The translations under genes and the position numbers were made by a program. 64,000 nucleotides of DNA from Fusobacterium massiliense. Its GTDB lineage: Bacteria > Fusobacteriota > Fusobacteriia > Fusobacteriales > Fusobacteriaceae. The notes beneath the pieces are model-generated. The model was given only the letters and a program-made list of their open reading frames with translations. It made no database searches and was not told the origin of the DNA. Numbering within the stretch: position 1 is the stretch's first letter; the number at the start of each line of letters is the position of its first letter. Below, piece by piece: positions 36,518 through 45,212 of this stretch. The stretch spans positions 62,001 to 126,000 of the forward strand of contig NZ_LT608325.1 of the NCBI RefSeq assembly GCF_900095705.1, given 5' to 3'.

Positions 36518-36546
36518 TTGAAAAAAAATGAAAAATCTATTATTAT
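36518..36546 (+). promoter_or_regulatory. Promoter of fprA
   Basis: TTGAAA, 17-bp spacer, TATTAT, ending 45 bp before the start codon. Confidence 0.65.
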
Positions 36547-36590
36547 AGTTAAGTGAGATTAAACACTTTATATTGATAGGGAGGAATAAA

Positions 36591-37814
36591 ATGTATTGTT
36601 GTACTAGAATAAACGATGATATTATTTGGATTGGTGTTAATGATAGAAAAACACAAAGATTTGAAAATTATATTCCATTAGATGCAGGAGTAACATATAA
36701 TTCATACTTAATATTAGATGAAAAAATTTGTATTATTGATGGAGTTGAAGAAGGAGAAAATGGTGATTTTCTAGGAAAAGTTGAAGCAGTTATAGGTACA
36801 ACACCCATCGATTATATAGTTGTAAACCACGTTGAACCAGATCATTCAGGTTCTATAAAAAATTTATTAAAATTATATCCTAATATGAAAGTAGTTGGAA
36901 ATGCAAAGACTATAATGATGTTAAAATTATTAGGATTAAATTTACCAGATGAAAGAACTCATATTGTTAGAGAAAAAGATGTTTTAGATCTAGGAAAGCA
37001 TAAGTTAACTTTTTATTTAATGCCAATGGTACACTGGCCAGAATCTATGTCTACTTATGATTTAACAGATAAAATATTATTTTCAAACGATGCTTTTGGA
37101 AGTTTTGGAACTTTAGATGGAGCTGTTTTTGATGATGAAGTAAATACAGATTTTTTTACTGATGAAATGAGAAGATATTATTCAAATATAGTTGGGAAAT
37201 TTGGAGCCCCAGTAAATGCAATTTTAAAAAAATTATCAGATGTTGAAATTTCTTGTATTTGTCCTTCTCACGGATTGATATGGAGAAAATATGTTCCTGA
37301 AGTTATAAAAAGATATCAAAAATGGGCTAATATGGAACCTACAAAAGAAGGAGTTGTAATAGTATACGGAAGTATGTATGGTCATACAGCAGAAATGGCT
37401 GAAGTTTTAGGGAGAGAATTAGGTAATAGAGGAATTAAAGATGTCATAATTTATGATTCATCAAAAACTGACCATTCATATATTTTTAGTACAATATGGA
37501 AGTACAAAGGTTTAATGCTAGGGTCTTGTGCACATAACAATGCTGTGTATCCAAAGATGGAGCCTTTACTACATAAACTTGAAAATTACGGGCTAAAGAA
37601 TAGATACTTAGGAATTTTTGGAAATATGATGTGGAGTGGTGGAGGAGTAAAAGGAATAAAAGACTTTGCTGATAAACTACCAGGACTTGAACAAATAGGA
37701 GAACCTATAGAAATAAAAGGTCATATAACTCCTCTTGAAAGAGAAAGATTGATTGAATTGGCTGCAAAAATGGCTGATAAATTAATAGCTGAAAGAGAAA
37801 CTGAAAAATATTAA
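36591..37814 (+). CDS. fprA: FprA-type flavodiiron protein
   Basis: 407-aa A-type flavoprotein. An N-terminal metallo-beta-lactamase-like diiron domain (HVEPDHSGSI near residue 83, VHWPESM, CPSHGLIWR) is followed by a flavodoxin domain (VIVYGSMYGHTAEMAEVL near residue 258). It reduces O2 to water or NO to N2O, protecting an anaerobe. No rubredoxin domain is fused. The start at 36591 follows GGGAGG. Confidence 0.94.
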   Translation: MYCCTRINDDIIWIGVNDRKTQRFENYIPLDAGVTYNSYLILDEKICIIDGVEEGENGDFLGKVEAVIGTTPIDYIVVNHVEPDHSGSIKNLLKLYPNMKVVGNAKTIMMLKLLGLNLPDERTHIVREKDVLDLGKHKLTFYLMPMVHWPESMSTYDLTDKILFSNDAFGSFGTLDGAVFDDEVNTDFFTDEMRRYYSNIVGKFGAPVNAILKKLSDVEISCICPSHGLIWRKYVPEVIKRYQKWANMEPTKEGVVIVYGSMYGHTAEMAEVLGRELGNRGIKDVIIYDSSKTDHSYIFSTIWKYKGLMLGSCAHNNAVYPKMEPLLHKLENYGLKNRYLGIFGNMMWSGGGVKGIKDFADKLPGLEQIGEPIEIKGHITPLERERLIELAAKMADKLIAERETEKY

Positions 37815-37861
37815 AATAAAAATAAAATTTTCTTAGCCTGTTAGACTAACTATTTATTTTT

Positions 37862-37980
37862 GTATAGAAAAGTATAAAAAATAAATAGAGAAAATTAGTC
37901 TCTGACGTCCATATTAGTTCGAAGAGTCTGTGTTCATTCAGCTTGTAGAACTCATACGGCTGTCAAGAGACTTTTTTATG
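37862..37980 (+). repeat. Dispersed hairpin element, copy 17 (type 1)
   Basis: Shell end TATAGAAAAGTATAAAAA, core 37897-37972 with a few substitutions on the right arm (GCTTGTAG). Confidence 0.9.
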
Positions 37981-37990
37981 CTATGAATAG

Positions 37991-38019
37991 TAGACAGACA
38001 GGCTCTTTTTAGATATAAT
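37991..38019 (+). promoter_or_regulatory. Promoter of yebC
   Basis: TAGACA, 17-bp spacer, TATAAT, 40 bp before the GTG start. Confidence 0.7.
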
Positions 38020-38058
38020 AAAAATTAGAATAAATAAAAAATGATTAGGAGGTTTTTT

Positions 38059-38808
38059 GTGTCTGGACATAGTAAATGGAATAATATACAACATAGAAAA
38101 GGTGCACAAGATAGAAAAAGAGCAAAATTATTTACAAAATTTGGGAGAGAATTAACAATAGCAGCGAAGGAAGGTGGAGGAGATCCTAACTTTAACCCAA
38201 GATTAAGACTTGCTATTGAAAAAGCTAAAGCTGGTAATATGCCTAAGGATATACTAGAAAGAGCTATAAAAAAAGGAACGGGAGAACTAGAAGGTGTAGA
38301 TTTCACAGAGATGAGATACGAAGGATATGGTCCTGCCGGAACAGCTTTTATTGTTGAAGCTGTAACTGATAATAAAAATAGAACTGCTTCTGAAATGAGA
38401 ATGACATTTTCTAGAAAAGATGGAAATCTTGGAGCAGATGGAGCTGTATCTTGGATGTTCAAGAAAAAAGGTTTGATAACTATAAAAGCAGAAGGAGTAG
38501 ATTTAGATGAGTTTATGATGGCTGCTTTAGAAGCTGGGGCAGAAGATGTTGAAGAAGATGAAGGATATTTTGAAGTAACAACAGATTATACTGAGTTTCA
38601 AACAGTTTTAGAAAACTTAAAAAATGCAGGGTATTCTTATGAAGAAGCTGAAATAACAATGATACCTGAAAATAAAGTTGAAATAACAGACTTAGAAACA
38701 GCTAAAAAAGTTATGGCTCTTTATGATGCTTTGGAAGATTTAGATGATTCTCAAGATGTTTATTCAAATTTTGATATTCCTGATGAAATATTAGAACAAT
38801 TAGATTAA
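38059..38808 (+). CDS. yebC: YebC/PmpR-family protein
   Basis: 249 aa, beginning with the invariant SGHSKWNNIQHRKGAQDRKRAKLF, here from a GTG start with AGGAGG 7 bp ahead; the ATG at 38041 would add residues not present in the family. YebC proteins were described as transcription regulators and later as ribosome-associated factors easing translation of proline stretches; which applies here is unknown. Acidic C-terminal third. Confidence 0.94.
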   Translation: MSGHSKWNNIQHRKGAQDRKRAKLFTKFGRELTIAAKEGGGDPNFNPRLRLAIEKAKAGNMPKDILERAIKKGTGELEGVDFTEMRYEGYGPAGTAFIVEAVTDNKNRTASEMRMTFSRKDGNLGADGAVSWMFKKKGLITIKAEGVDLDEFMMAALEAGAEDVEEDEGYFEVTTDYTEFQTVLENLKNAGYSYEEAEITMIPENKVEITDLETAKKVMALYDALEDLDDSQDVYSNFDIPDEILEQLD

Positions 38809-38819
38809 GATAGAAATGT

Positions 38820-38846
38820 AGGGCTGTTGTGAAATAGCCCTTATTT
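38820..38846 (+). terminator. Terminator of yebC
   Basis: Six-bp stem AGGGCT/AGCCCT with a 10-nt loop, followed by TTATTTATT. Weak but well placed. Confidence 0.6.
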
Positions 38847-38848
38847 AT

Positions 38849-38969
38849 TATATAGGAAAGTATAAAATTAAATAGCAAAATTAGTCTCTGACGTCTGTAT
38901 TAGTTCAAAGAGCCTGTGTTCATCGAGCTCGTAGAACTCATACGGCTGTCAAGAGACTTTATTTATCAC
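38849..38969 (+). repeat. Dispersed hairpin element, copy 18 (type 1)
   Basis: Shell end TATATAGGAAAGTATAAAATT, core 38883-38958, close to consensus. It ends about 30 bp before the recG start and so may form its leader. Confidence 0.92.
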
Positions 38970-38998
38970 ATAGAAAATTATAAAAATTAGGAGTTATT

Positions 38999-41068
38999 AT
39001 GATAGGAAAGTATTCTGATATATACCTTAGCTTAGAGCAACTTCCAAGCAAAACTTTGACAGATAGACAATTAAAAAATTTAAAATCTTTAGGTATAGTT
39101 AATGTATATGACCTTTTATATTACTTTCCTAGGGCCTATGATGATAGAACAAATATAAAAAAAATAGAAGAATTAAGATTTAATGAATATGTTGTTGTAA
39201 AAGCTAGTATTATGAGTGTTGTAAATATGACAGTTAGGACTGGTAAAAAAATTGTAAAAGCTTTTGTAAATGATGGAACAGGTCTTATGGAAATTCTATG
39301 GTTTGGTATGCCTTATATAAAGAAGTCGTTGAAGATAGGAGAAGAATATTTATTTATAGGGCAGTTAAAGAAATCTAATGTTTTTCAAATGGTAAATCCT
39401 GAATACAAACTTTATTCAGGGCAAAAAAAGATGGCTATCAATGAAATATTACCAATATATAGTTCTAGTAAAAATATAACTCAAAATGATTTGAGAAAAA
39501 TTATAAAAAAAATATTAGATTTATTTCAAAAAAATATTTGTGAAAATATTCCACTTGAACTTATTGAAAAATATAAAATATTAGATAGAGAAAAAGCTGT
39601 AAAAGAAATTCATTTTCCAAGTTCTTTAAAAAATATTGAAGATGCAAAGAGAAGATTTGCAATAGAAGAGTTGTTAATATTAGAATTAGGAATTTTAAAA
39701 AATAGATTTTTGTTGGAAAATTCTGATACAAAAAAATATGAGATTGAAGGGAAAAAAGAAAAAGTACAACTTTTCTTATCTCAACTTTCTTTTTCTCTTA
39801 CAAATGCTCAAAAAAAAGTTATAAAAGAAATTTATGATGAAATATCAAAAGGGAAAATAGTTAATAGACTTATACAAGGAGATGTTGGAAGTGGGAAAAC
39901 GATAGTAGCTATGGTAATGCTTATTTATATGGCTAATAATGGTTACCAAGGAGCACTTATGGCTCCAACAGAAATTCTTGCTAATCAACATTATTTAGGA
40001 ATAAAAGAAAGATTAGAAAAAATTGGATTGAGAGTTGAAGTTTTAACTTCTAGCATAAAAGGAAAGAAAAAAGAGAAATTAATCGAAGAAATAAAAGAGG
40101 GATTAGTTGATATAGTTATTGGGACACACTCTCTTATTGAAGATGAAGTAGTTTTTAAAAAATTAGGACTGATAGTTATAGATGAGCAACATAGATTCGG
40201 AGTAAATCAAAGAAATAAATTAAGAGAAAAAGGTTTTCTAGGAAATTTACTTGTAATGAGTGCAACACCCATACCTCGTTCTTTAGCTTTGAGTATATAC
40301 GGAGATTTAGATTTATCTATTATAGATGAAAGACCACCTGGAAGAACTCCTATAAAAACAAAATGGATAGCTAATGAAGATGATTTGGAAAAAATGTATA
40401 ATTTTATCCATAAAAAAATAAATGAAGGACATCAAGCATATTTTGTTGCTCCACTCATTGAAGAAAGTGAAAAAATGGTTGTGAAATCTGTTGATAAAGT
40501 TTATGAAGAAATTGAAAAAAGATTTTTTGATAAAAGAATAGGAATTATACATGGAAAAATGAAAGCCAAAGAAAAAGATGAAGTAATGTTAAAATTTAAA
40601 AATAAGGACTATGACATACTTGTTGCAACAACAGTTATTGAAGTTGGGATTGATGTCCCCGCTTCAACAATAATGACTATTTACAATGCTGAAAGATTCG
40701 GTTTATCGGCTCTACATCAATTAAGGGGTAGAGTAGGAAGAGGTTCTAATCAATCTTATTGCTTTTTAATATCAAATCCAAGTTCTGATACTTCAAAACA
40801 AAGATTATCAATAATGGAAGAAACTGAAGATGGTTTTAAAATAGCTGAAGAAGATTTAAAATTAAGAAATTCTGGAGAAATTTTTGGTTTAAAGCAAAGT
40901 GGTTTTAGTGATTTAAAATTTATAGACATAATTTATGATATTAAAACTATAAAGCTTGTAAGAGATGAGTGTATTGAATATCTAAAGAAAAATAAAGGCG
41001 AAATTAAAAATACATATTTGAAGTATGACATAGAGAAAAAATTTTCTGATGTGCAATCAGGAAACTAA
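38999..41068 (+). CDS. recG: ATP-dependent DNA helicase RecG
   Basis: 689-aa branch-migration helicase for stalled forks and Holliday junctions. An N-terminal wedge/OB part (about residues 60-150) precedes the SF2 motor: Walker A GDVGSGKT near residue 300, DEQH box (VIDEQHRFG), SATPIPRSL, and the C-terminal motif QLRGRVGRG. The RecG-specific tail SGEIFGLKQSG is present. Length is standard. GGAG lies before the ATG. Confidence 0.95.
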   Translation: MIGKYSDIYLSLEQLPSKTLTDRQLKNLKSLGIVNVYDLLYYFPRAYDDRTNIKKIEELRFNEYVVVKASIMSVVNMTVRTGKKIVKAFVNDGTGLMEILWFGMPYIKKSLKIGEEYLFIGQLKKSNVFQMVNPEYKLYSGQKKMAINEILPIYSSSKNITQNDLRKIIKKILDLFQKNICENIPLELIEKYKILDREKAVKEIHFPSSLKNIEDAKRRFAIEELLILELGILKNRFLLENSDTKKYEIEGKKEKVQLFLSQLSFSLTNAQKKVIKEIYDEISKGKIVNRLIQGDVGSGKTIVAMVMLIYMANNGYQGALMAPTEILANQHYLGIKERLEKIGLRVEVLTSSIKGKKKEKLIEEIKEGLVDIVIGTHSLIEDEVVFKKLGLIVIDEQHRFGVNQRNKLREKGFLGNLLVMSATPIPRSLALSIYGDLDLSIIDERPPGRTPIKTKWIANEDDLEKMYNFIHKKINEGHQAYFVAPLIEESEKMVVKSVDKVYEEIEKRFFDKRIGIIHGKMKAKEKDEVMLKFKNKDYDILVATTVIEVGIDVPASTIMTIYNAERFGLSALHQLRGRVGRGSNQSYCFLISNPSSDTSKQRLSIMEETEDGFKIAEEDLKLRNSGEIFGLKQSGFSDLKFIDIIYDIKTIKLVRDECIEYLKKNKGEIKNTYLKYDIEKKFSDVQSGN

Positions 41069-41486
41069 ATAAAGTATCTTAATAAGAATAGATTATTTTA
41101 TAACCTAAAAATTAAAAATACTAAATTTATTTTAAAGAGGTAATAGAGGAAAAGTAAAATCACTTTGTAGTTTAATGTTCCCGTATTATCTCTTTTTGTT
41201 TTCTAATGGGAAATTTAAGTATATTGATAAAACAAAATTGGAATATACTTTTAAAATATAAAATCAAAAATTAAACATGAAATTGAGTTATTTTTACTCT
41301 CTTTTCAATAGACTAATAAATTTATATTGAAATAAAATTTAAATCATAGTAAACTTATGTAAAGTAGTAGTTTATATATCTTATTTATTTTAATATAAAT
41401 AAAATAAATATTTGAATGTACTATTTTATCTGTGGTTTACGTAAAAAAATAAAATAAATTATATAAATGAAAGGTGGTTTTTATCA
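41069..41486 (+). other. Intergenic stretch with two hairpins, recG to pflB
   Basis: No gene seen. A 12-bp stem AAAGAGGTAATA/TATTATCTCTTT (41134-41194, one G-U, 37-nt interior) runs into a T-rich tail and may terminate recG or be a small structured RNA. A second hairpin AAGTATATT/AATATACTT lies at 41217-41250. TTGAAA at 41327 is a weak candidate for the pflB promoter; no good -10 is spaced correctly. Confidence 0.5.
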
Positions 41487-43718
41487 ATGGAAGCTTGGAG
41501 AAGTTTTAGAGATGGTAAATGGAAAGAAAGTATTAATGTTAGTGATTTTATAAAACAAAATTACACTGAATACACTGGAGATGAATCTTTCTTAGAAGGT
41601 CCTACTGAAAATACTTTAGAATTATGGAAAATTTTAAGTGGAATGCTTAAAATAGAAAGAGAAAAAGGAATTTATGATGCAGAAACAAAAATTCCTTCAA
41701 AGATTGATGCATATGGACCTGGATATATCAGTAAAGAATTAGAAACAATAGTTGGTTTACAAACTGATGCTCCTTTAAAAAGAGCTATATTCCCAAATGG
41801 TGGATTAAGAATGGTTGAAAATTCTTTAGAAGCATTTGGATATCAATTAGATCCAACTACTAAAGAAATCTATGAAAAATATAGAAAGAGTCATAATTCT
41901 GGAGTTTTCTCTGCTTATACACCTGCAATAAAAGCTGCAAGACATACTGGTATTATAACTGGACTTCCTGATGCATATGGAAGAGGAAGAATAATAGGAG
42001 ACTATAGAAGAGTTGCTCTTTATGGTGTTGATAGATTAATTGCAGAAAGAAAAAGAGAATTCGATGCTTATGATCCTGAAGAAATGACAGAAAATATTAT
42101 TAGAGATAGAGAAGAAATGTTTGAACAATTAGAAGCATTAAAAGCTCTAAAAAGAATGGCAGCAGCTTATGGTTTTGATATTGGAAGACCTGCTGAAACA
42201 GCTCAAGAAGCTATCCAATGGACATATTTTGGTTACTTAGGAGCAATCAAAGATCAAAATGGAGCAGCAATGAGTTTAGGAAAAACTGCTGGTTTCTTAG
42301 ATGTTTACATTGAAAGAGATTTAAAAGAAGGAAGAATAACTGAAAAACAAGCTCAAGAATTTATTGACCACTTTGTTATGAAATTAAGAATAGTTAGATT
42401 CTTAAGAACTCCAGAATACGATCAATTATTCTCAGGAGATCCAGTATGGGTTACAGAATCAATAGGTGGTATGAATAACGATGGAAGATCTTGGGTAACT
42501 AAAAATGCTTTCAGATATTTAAATACTTTATATAATTTAGGAACTGCTCCAGAACCTAACTTAACAATTTTATGGAGTGAACAATTACCAGAAAACTGGA
42601 AAAAATTCTGTTCAAAAGTTTCAATAGATACATCTTCATTACAATATGAAAATGATGATATTATGAGACCACAATTTGGAGAAGATTATGGAATAGCTTG
42701 TTGTGTATCTCCTATGGCTATAGGAAAACAAATGCAATTCTTTGGAGCAAGAGCAAACTTGCCTAAAGCATTGTTATATGCTATAAATGGTGGTAAAGAT
42801 GAAGTAAAGAAAGAACAAGTAACACCTGCTGGACAATTTGAAAAAATTACTGGTGATTATTTGGAATTTGATGAAGTTTGGGAAAAATATGATAAAATGC
42901 TTACTTGGCTTGCATCAACTTATGTAAAAGCATTAAATATTATTCACTACATGCATGACAAATATTCTTATGAAGCATTAGAAATGGCTCTACATTCATT
43001 AGATATTAAAAGAACAGAAGCTTGTGGTATAGCTGGACTTTCAATAGTTGCTGACTCACTTGCTGCTATTAAATATGGTAAAGTAAGAGTAATAAGAGAT
43101 GAAGCTGGAGATGCTGTTGATTATGTTGTAGAACAACCATATGTTCCATTTGGAAATAATGATGATAGAACAGATGAATTAGCAGTAAAAGTTGTAAGAA
43201 CATTTATGAACAAGATTAGAAGTCATAAAATGTATAGAGATGCTGAACCAACTCAATCAGTATTAACTATAACTTCAAATGTAGTTTATGGAAAGAAAAC
43301 AGGAAATACTCCAGATGGAAGAAGAGCAGGAGCTCCATTTGGGCCAGGAGCAAACCCTATGCACGGAAGAGATACTAAGGGAGCTGTTGCTTCTCTAGCT
43401 TCAGTTGCAAAATTACCGTTTGAAGATGCAAACGATGGAATTTCTTATACATTTGCAATAACTCCTGAAACTTTAGGAAAAACAGATGATGAAAAGAAAA
43501 ATAACTTAGTTGGACTTCTTGATGGATATTTCAAACAAACAGGACATCACCTAAATGTAAATGTATTTGGAAGAGAATTACTAGAAGATGCTATGGAACA
43601 TCCAGAAAATTATCCACAATTAACAATTAGAGTTTCTGGATATGCAGTAAACTTCATAAAACTAACAAAAGAACAACAATTAGATGTAATAAACAGAACT
43701 ATCAGTAATAAAATGTAA
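41487..43718 (+). CDS. pflB: Pyruvate formate-lyase (formate C-acetyltransferase)
   Basis: 743-aa glycyl-radical enzyme converting pyruvate and CoA to acetyl-CoA and formate. The adjacent catalytic cysteines are in GIACCVSPM (about residues 408-409) and the radical glycine in [10 protein letters not shown] near the C terminus. N-terminal [12 protein letters not shown] is typical. It depends on activation by PflA, encoded 250 bp downstream, and would be inactivated by oxygen. AAGGTGG ribosome site ahead of the ATG. Confidence 0.96.
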   Translation: MEAWRSFRDGKWKESINVSDFIKQNYTEYTGDESFLEGPTENTLELWKILSGMLKIEREKGIYDAETKIPSKIDAYGPGYISKELETIVGLQTDAPLKRAIFPNGGLRMVENSLEAFGYQLDPTTKEIYEKYRKSHNSGVFSAYTPAIKAARHTGIITGLPDAYGRGRIIGDYRRVALYGVDRLIAERKREFDAYDPEEMTENIIRDREEMFEQLEALKALKRMAAAYGFDIGRPAETAQEAIQWTYFGYLGAIKDQNGAAMSLGKTAGFLDVYIERDLKEGRITEKQAQEFIDHFVMKLRIVRFLRTPEYDQLFSGDPVWVTESIGGMNNDGRSWVTKNAFRYLNTLYNLGTAPEPNLTILWSEQLPENWKKFCSKVSIDTSSLQYENDDIMRPQFGEDYGIACCVSPMAIGKQMQFFGARANLPKALLYAINGGKDEVKKEQVTPAGQFEKITGDYLEFDEVWEKYDKMLTWLASTYVKALNIIHYMHDKYSYEALEMALHSLDIKRTEACGIAGLSIVADSLAAIKYGKVRVIRDEAGDAVDYVVEQPYVPFGNNDDRTDELAVKVVRTFMNKIRSHKMYRDAEPTQSVLTITSNVVYGKKTGNTPDGRRAGAPFGPGANPMHGRDTKGAVASLASVAKLPFEDANDGISYTFAITPETLGKTDDEKKNNLVGLLDGYFKQTGHHLNVNVFGRELLEDAMEHPENYPQLTIRVSGYAVNFIKLTKEQQLDVINRTISNKM

Positions 43719-43728
43719 TAAAATAAAT

Positions 43729-43752
43729 AAGGGGAGAATTTTTCTCCCCTTT
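43729..43752 (+). terminator. Terminator of pflB
   Basis: Ten-bp stem AAGGGGAGAA/TTCTCCCCTT with a 3-nt loop; the tail is short (TTAC). Confidence 0.8.
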
Positions 43753-43836
43753 ACATTAGTATTATAGTAAAAAATAATTCGTTACTAGTCAAATTTTTAT
43801 TCTAAAATTTGGAGTGTAACTCTCTTATTTTTATTC

Positions 43837-43953
43837 TATAGGAAAGTATAAATTTAAATAATAAAAGTTAGTCTCTGACGTCCGTATTAGTTCGAAGAGC
43901 CTGTGTTCATTGAGCTCGTAGAACTCATAAGGCTGTCAAGAGACTTTATTTAT
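43837..43953 (+). repeat. Dispersed hairpin element, copy 19 (type 1)
   Basis: Shell end CTATAGGAAAGTATAAATTT, intact core 43870-43945. It lies between pflB and pflA and ends 14 bp before the pflA start, overlapping its leader. Confidence 0.92.
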
Positions 43954-43967
43954 TTGAAAGGGAAAAT

Positions 43968-44699
43968 ATGCAAGGTTATATAAATTCATTTGAATCATTT
44001 GGAACTAAAGATGGACCGGGAATAAGATTTGTAGTTTTTATGCAAGGCTGTCCTCTAAGATGTCTTTATTGTCATAATGTTGATACTTGGGAGTTAAGAG
44101 ATAAAAATTATATTAATAGTCCAGAAGAAGTTATAGCAGAGTTAAATAAAGTTAAGGCATTTTTAACTGGAGGTATAACAGTTTCAGGGGGAGAGCCTCT
44201 ACTTCAAGCAGATTTTGTTTTGGAGCTTTTTAAGTTATGTAAAGAAAACAATATACACACAGCTTTAGATACTTCAGGCTATATATTTACTGAAAAATCA
44301 AAAAAAGTTTTAGAATATACAGATTTAGTTTTATTAGATATAAAGCATATAGATAAAGAAATGTATAAGAAAATTACTTCTGTTGATTTAGAACCAACAC
44401 TTAACTTTTTAAAATATCTAGAAGAAATTAAAAAGCCAACTTGGATTAGATATGTTCTTTTACCTGGGTATAGTGATGATATTAAAGATTTAAATGAATG
44501 GGCAAATTTTGTGTCAAAATTTAGTGTTGTTAAAAGAGTAGATATACTTCCATTTCATCAAATGGCAATTTATAAATGGGAGAAAACAGCAAGAGAATAC
44601 AAATTAAAAGATACAAAAACGCCTACTAAAGATGAAATAAAAAAAGCTGAAGATATTTTTAAAAAATATGACTTACCGTTGTATGTTGAAAGAAAATAA
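43968..44699 (+). CDS. pflA: Pyruvate formate-lyase activating enzyme
   Basis: 243-aa radical SAM enzyme that installs the glycyl radical on PflB. Cluster motif CPLRCLYCHN at residues 29-38, preceded by the GTKDGPGIRFV stretch typical of PflA, then TVSGGEPLLQ. The start follows GAAAGGG, directly after a hairpin element. Confidence 0.95.
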   Translation: MQGYINSFESFGTKDGPGIRFVVFMQGCPLRCLYCHNVDTWELRDKNYINSPEEVIAELNKVKAFLTGGITVSGGEPLLQADFVLELFKLCKENNIHTALDTSGYIFTEKSKKVLEYTDLVLLDIKHIDKEMYKKITSVDLEPTLNFLKYLEEIKKPTWIRYVLLPGYSDDIKDLNEWANFVSKFSVVKRVDILPFHQMAIYKWEKTAREYKLKDTKTPTKDEIKKAEDIFKKYDLPLYVERK

Positions 44700-44833
44700 T
44701 TTTAAGAATGAATTTACCAAAGTTATAAAATAGTTTATTAAATTTTGAAAAAGTAAAATATATATTTTATATGATAAATTAAAAATTTTACTTTACAAAG
44801 TTTAGTTTATATAATACACTTATATAGTTAGAC

Positions 44834-44858
44834 ACACTATATATAGTGTATTATTTTT
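44834..44858 (+). terminator. Terminator of pflA
   Basis: Palindrome ACACTATATATAGTGT followed by ATTATTTTTTT. The 130 bp between pflA and this site show no gene. Confidence 0.7.
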
Positions 44859-44876
44859 TTAGAACCACTATATTAA

Positions 44877-44989
44877 GTAAATAAAGTCTCTTGACAGCTA
44901 TACGAATGAGTTCTACGAGCTCAATGAACATAGGCTCTTCGAACTAATACAACGTCAGAAACTAATTTTGCTATTTATGCCTATAAAAT
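44877..44989 (-). repeat. Dispersed hairpin element, copy 20 (type 1, with insertion)
   Basis: Core 44885-44963 in the minus sense, with a small insertion in one arm (CAGCTATACGAATGAG) and a shortened other arm (TACAACGTCAG). The shell end runs into the nrdH ribosome site. Confidence 0.85.
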
Positions 44990-45008
44990 AAAAAAGGAGT
45001 TTTTAGAA

Positions 45009-45212
45009 ATGATAAAAGTATACGGAAAAGAAAATTGTAGTAAATGTACATCTTTAAAAAATATTTTAGCTAGTAGAAATATTGAGTTTGAATATATAGA
45101 AGATTTAAAAACACTTATGATAGTTGCAAGTAAAGCTAGAATTATGAGTGCACCCGTTATTGAATATAATAATAATGTATACACAATGGAAGCCTTTCTT
45201 GAGGTGATTTAA
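45009..45212 (+). CDS. nrdH: NrdH-like glutaredoxin
   Basis: 67-aa thioredoxin-fold protein with the redox pair in ENCSKCTSLK (Cys10 and Cys13) and the cis-Pro region MSAPVIE. It is likely the electron donor for the ribonucleotide reductase encoded immediately downstream. AAGGAG precedes the start. NrdH usually accompanies class Ib enzymes, whereas the NrdA/NrdB here look like class Ia. Confidence 0.8.
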   Translation: MIKVYGKENCSKCTSLKNILASRNIEFEYIEDLKTLMIVASKARIMSAPVIEYNNNVYTMEAFLEVI

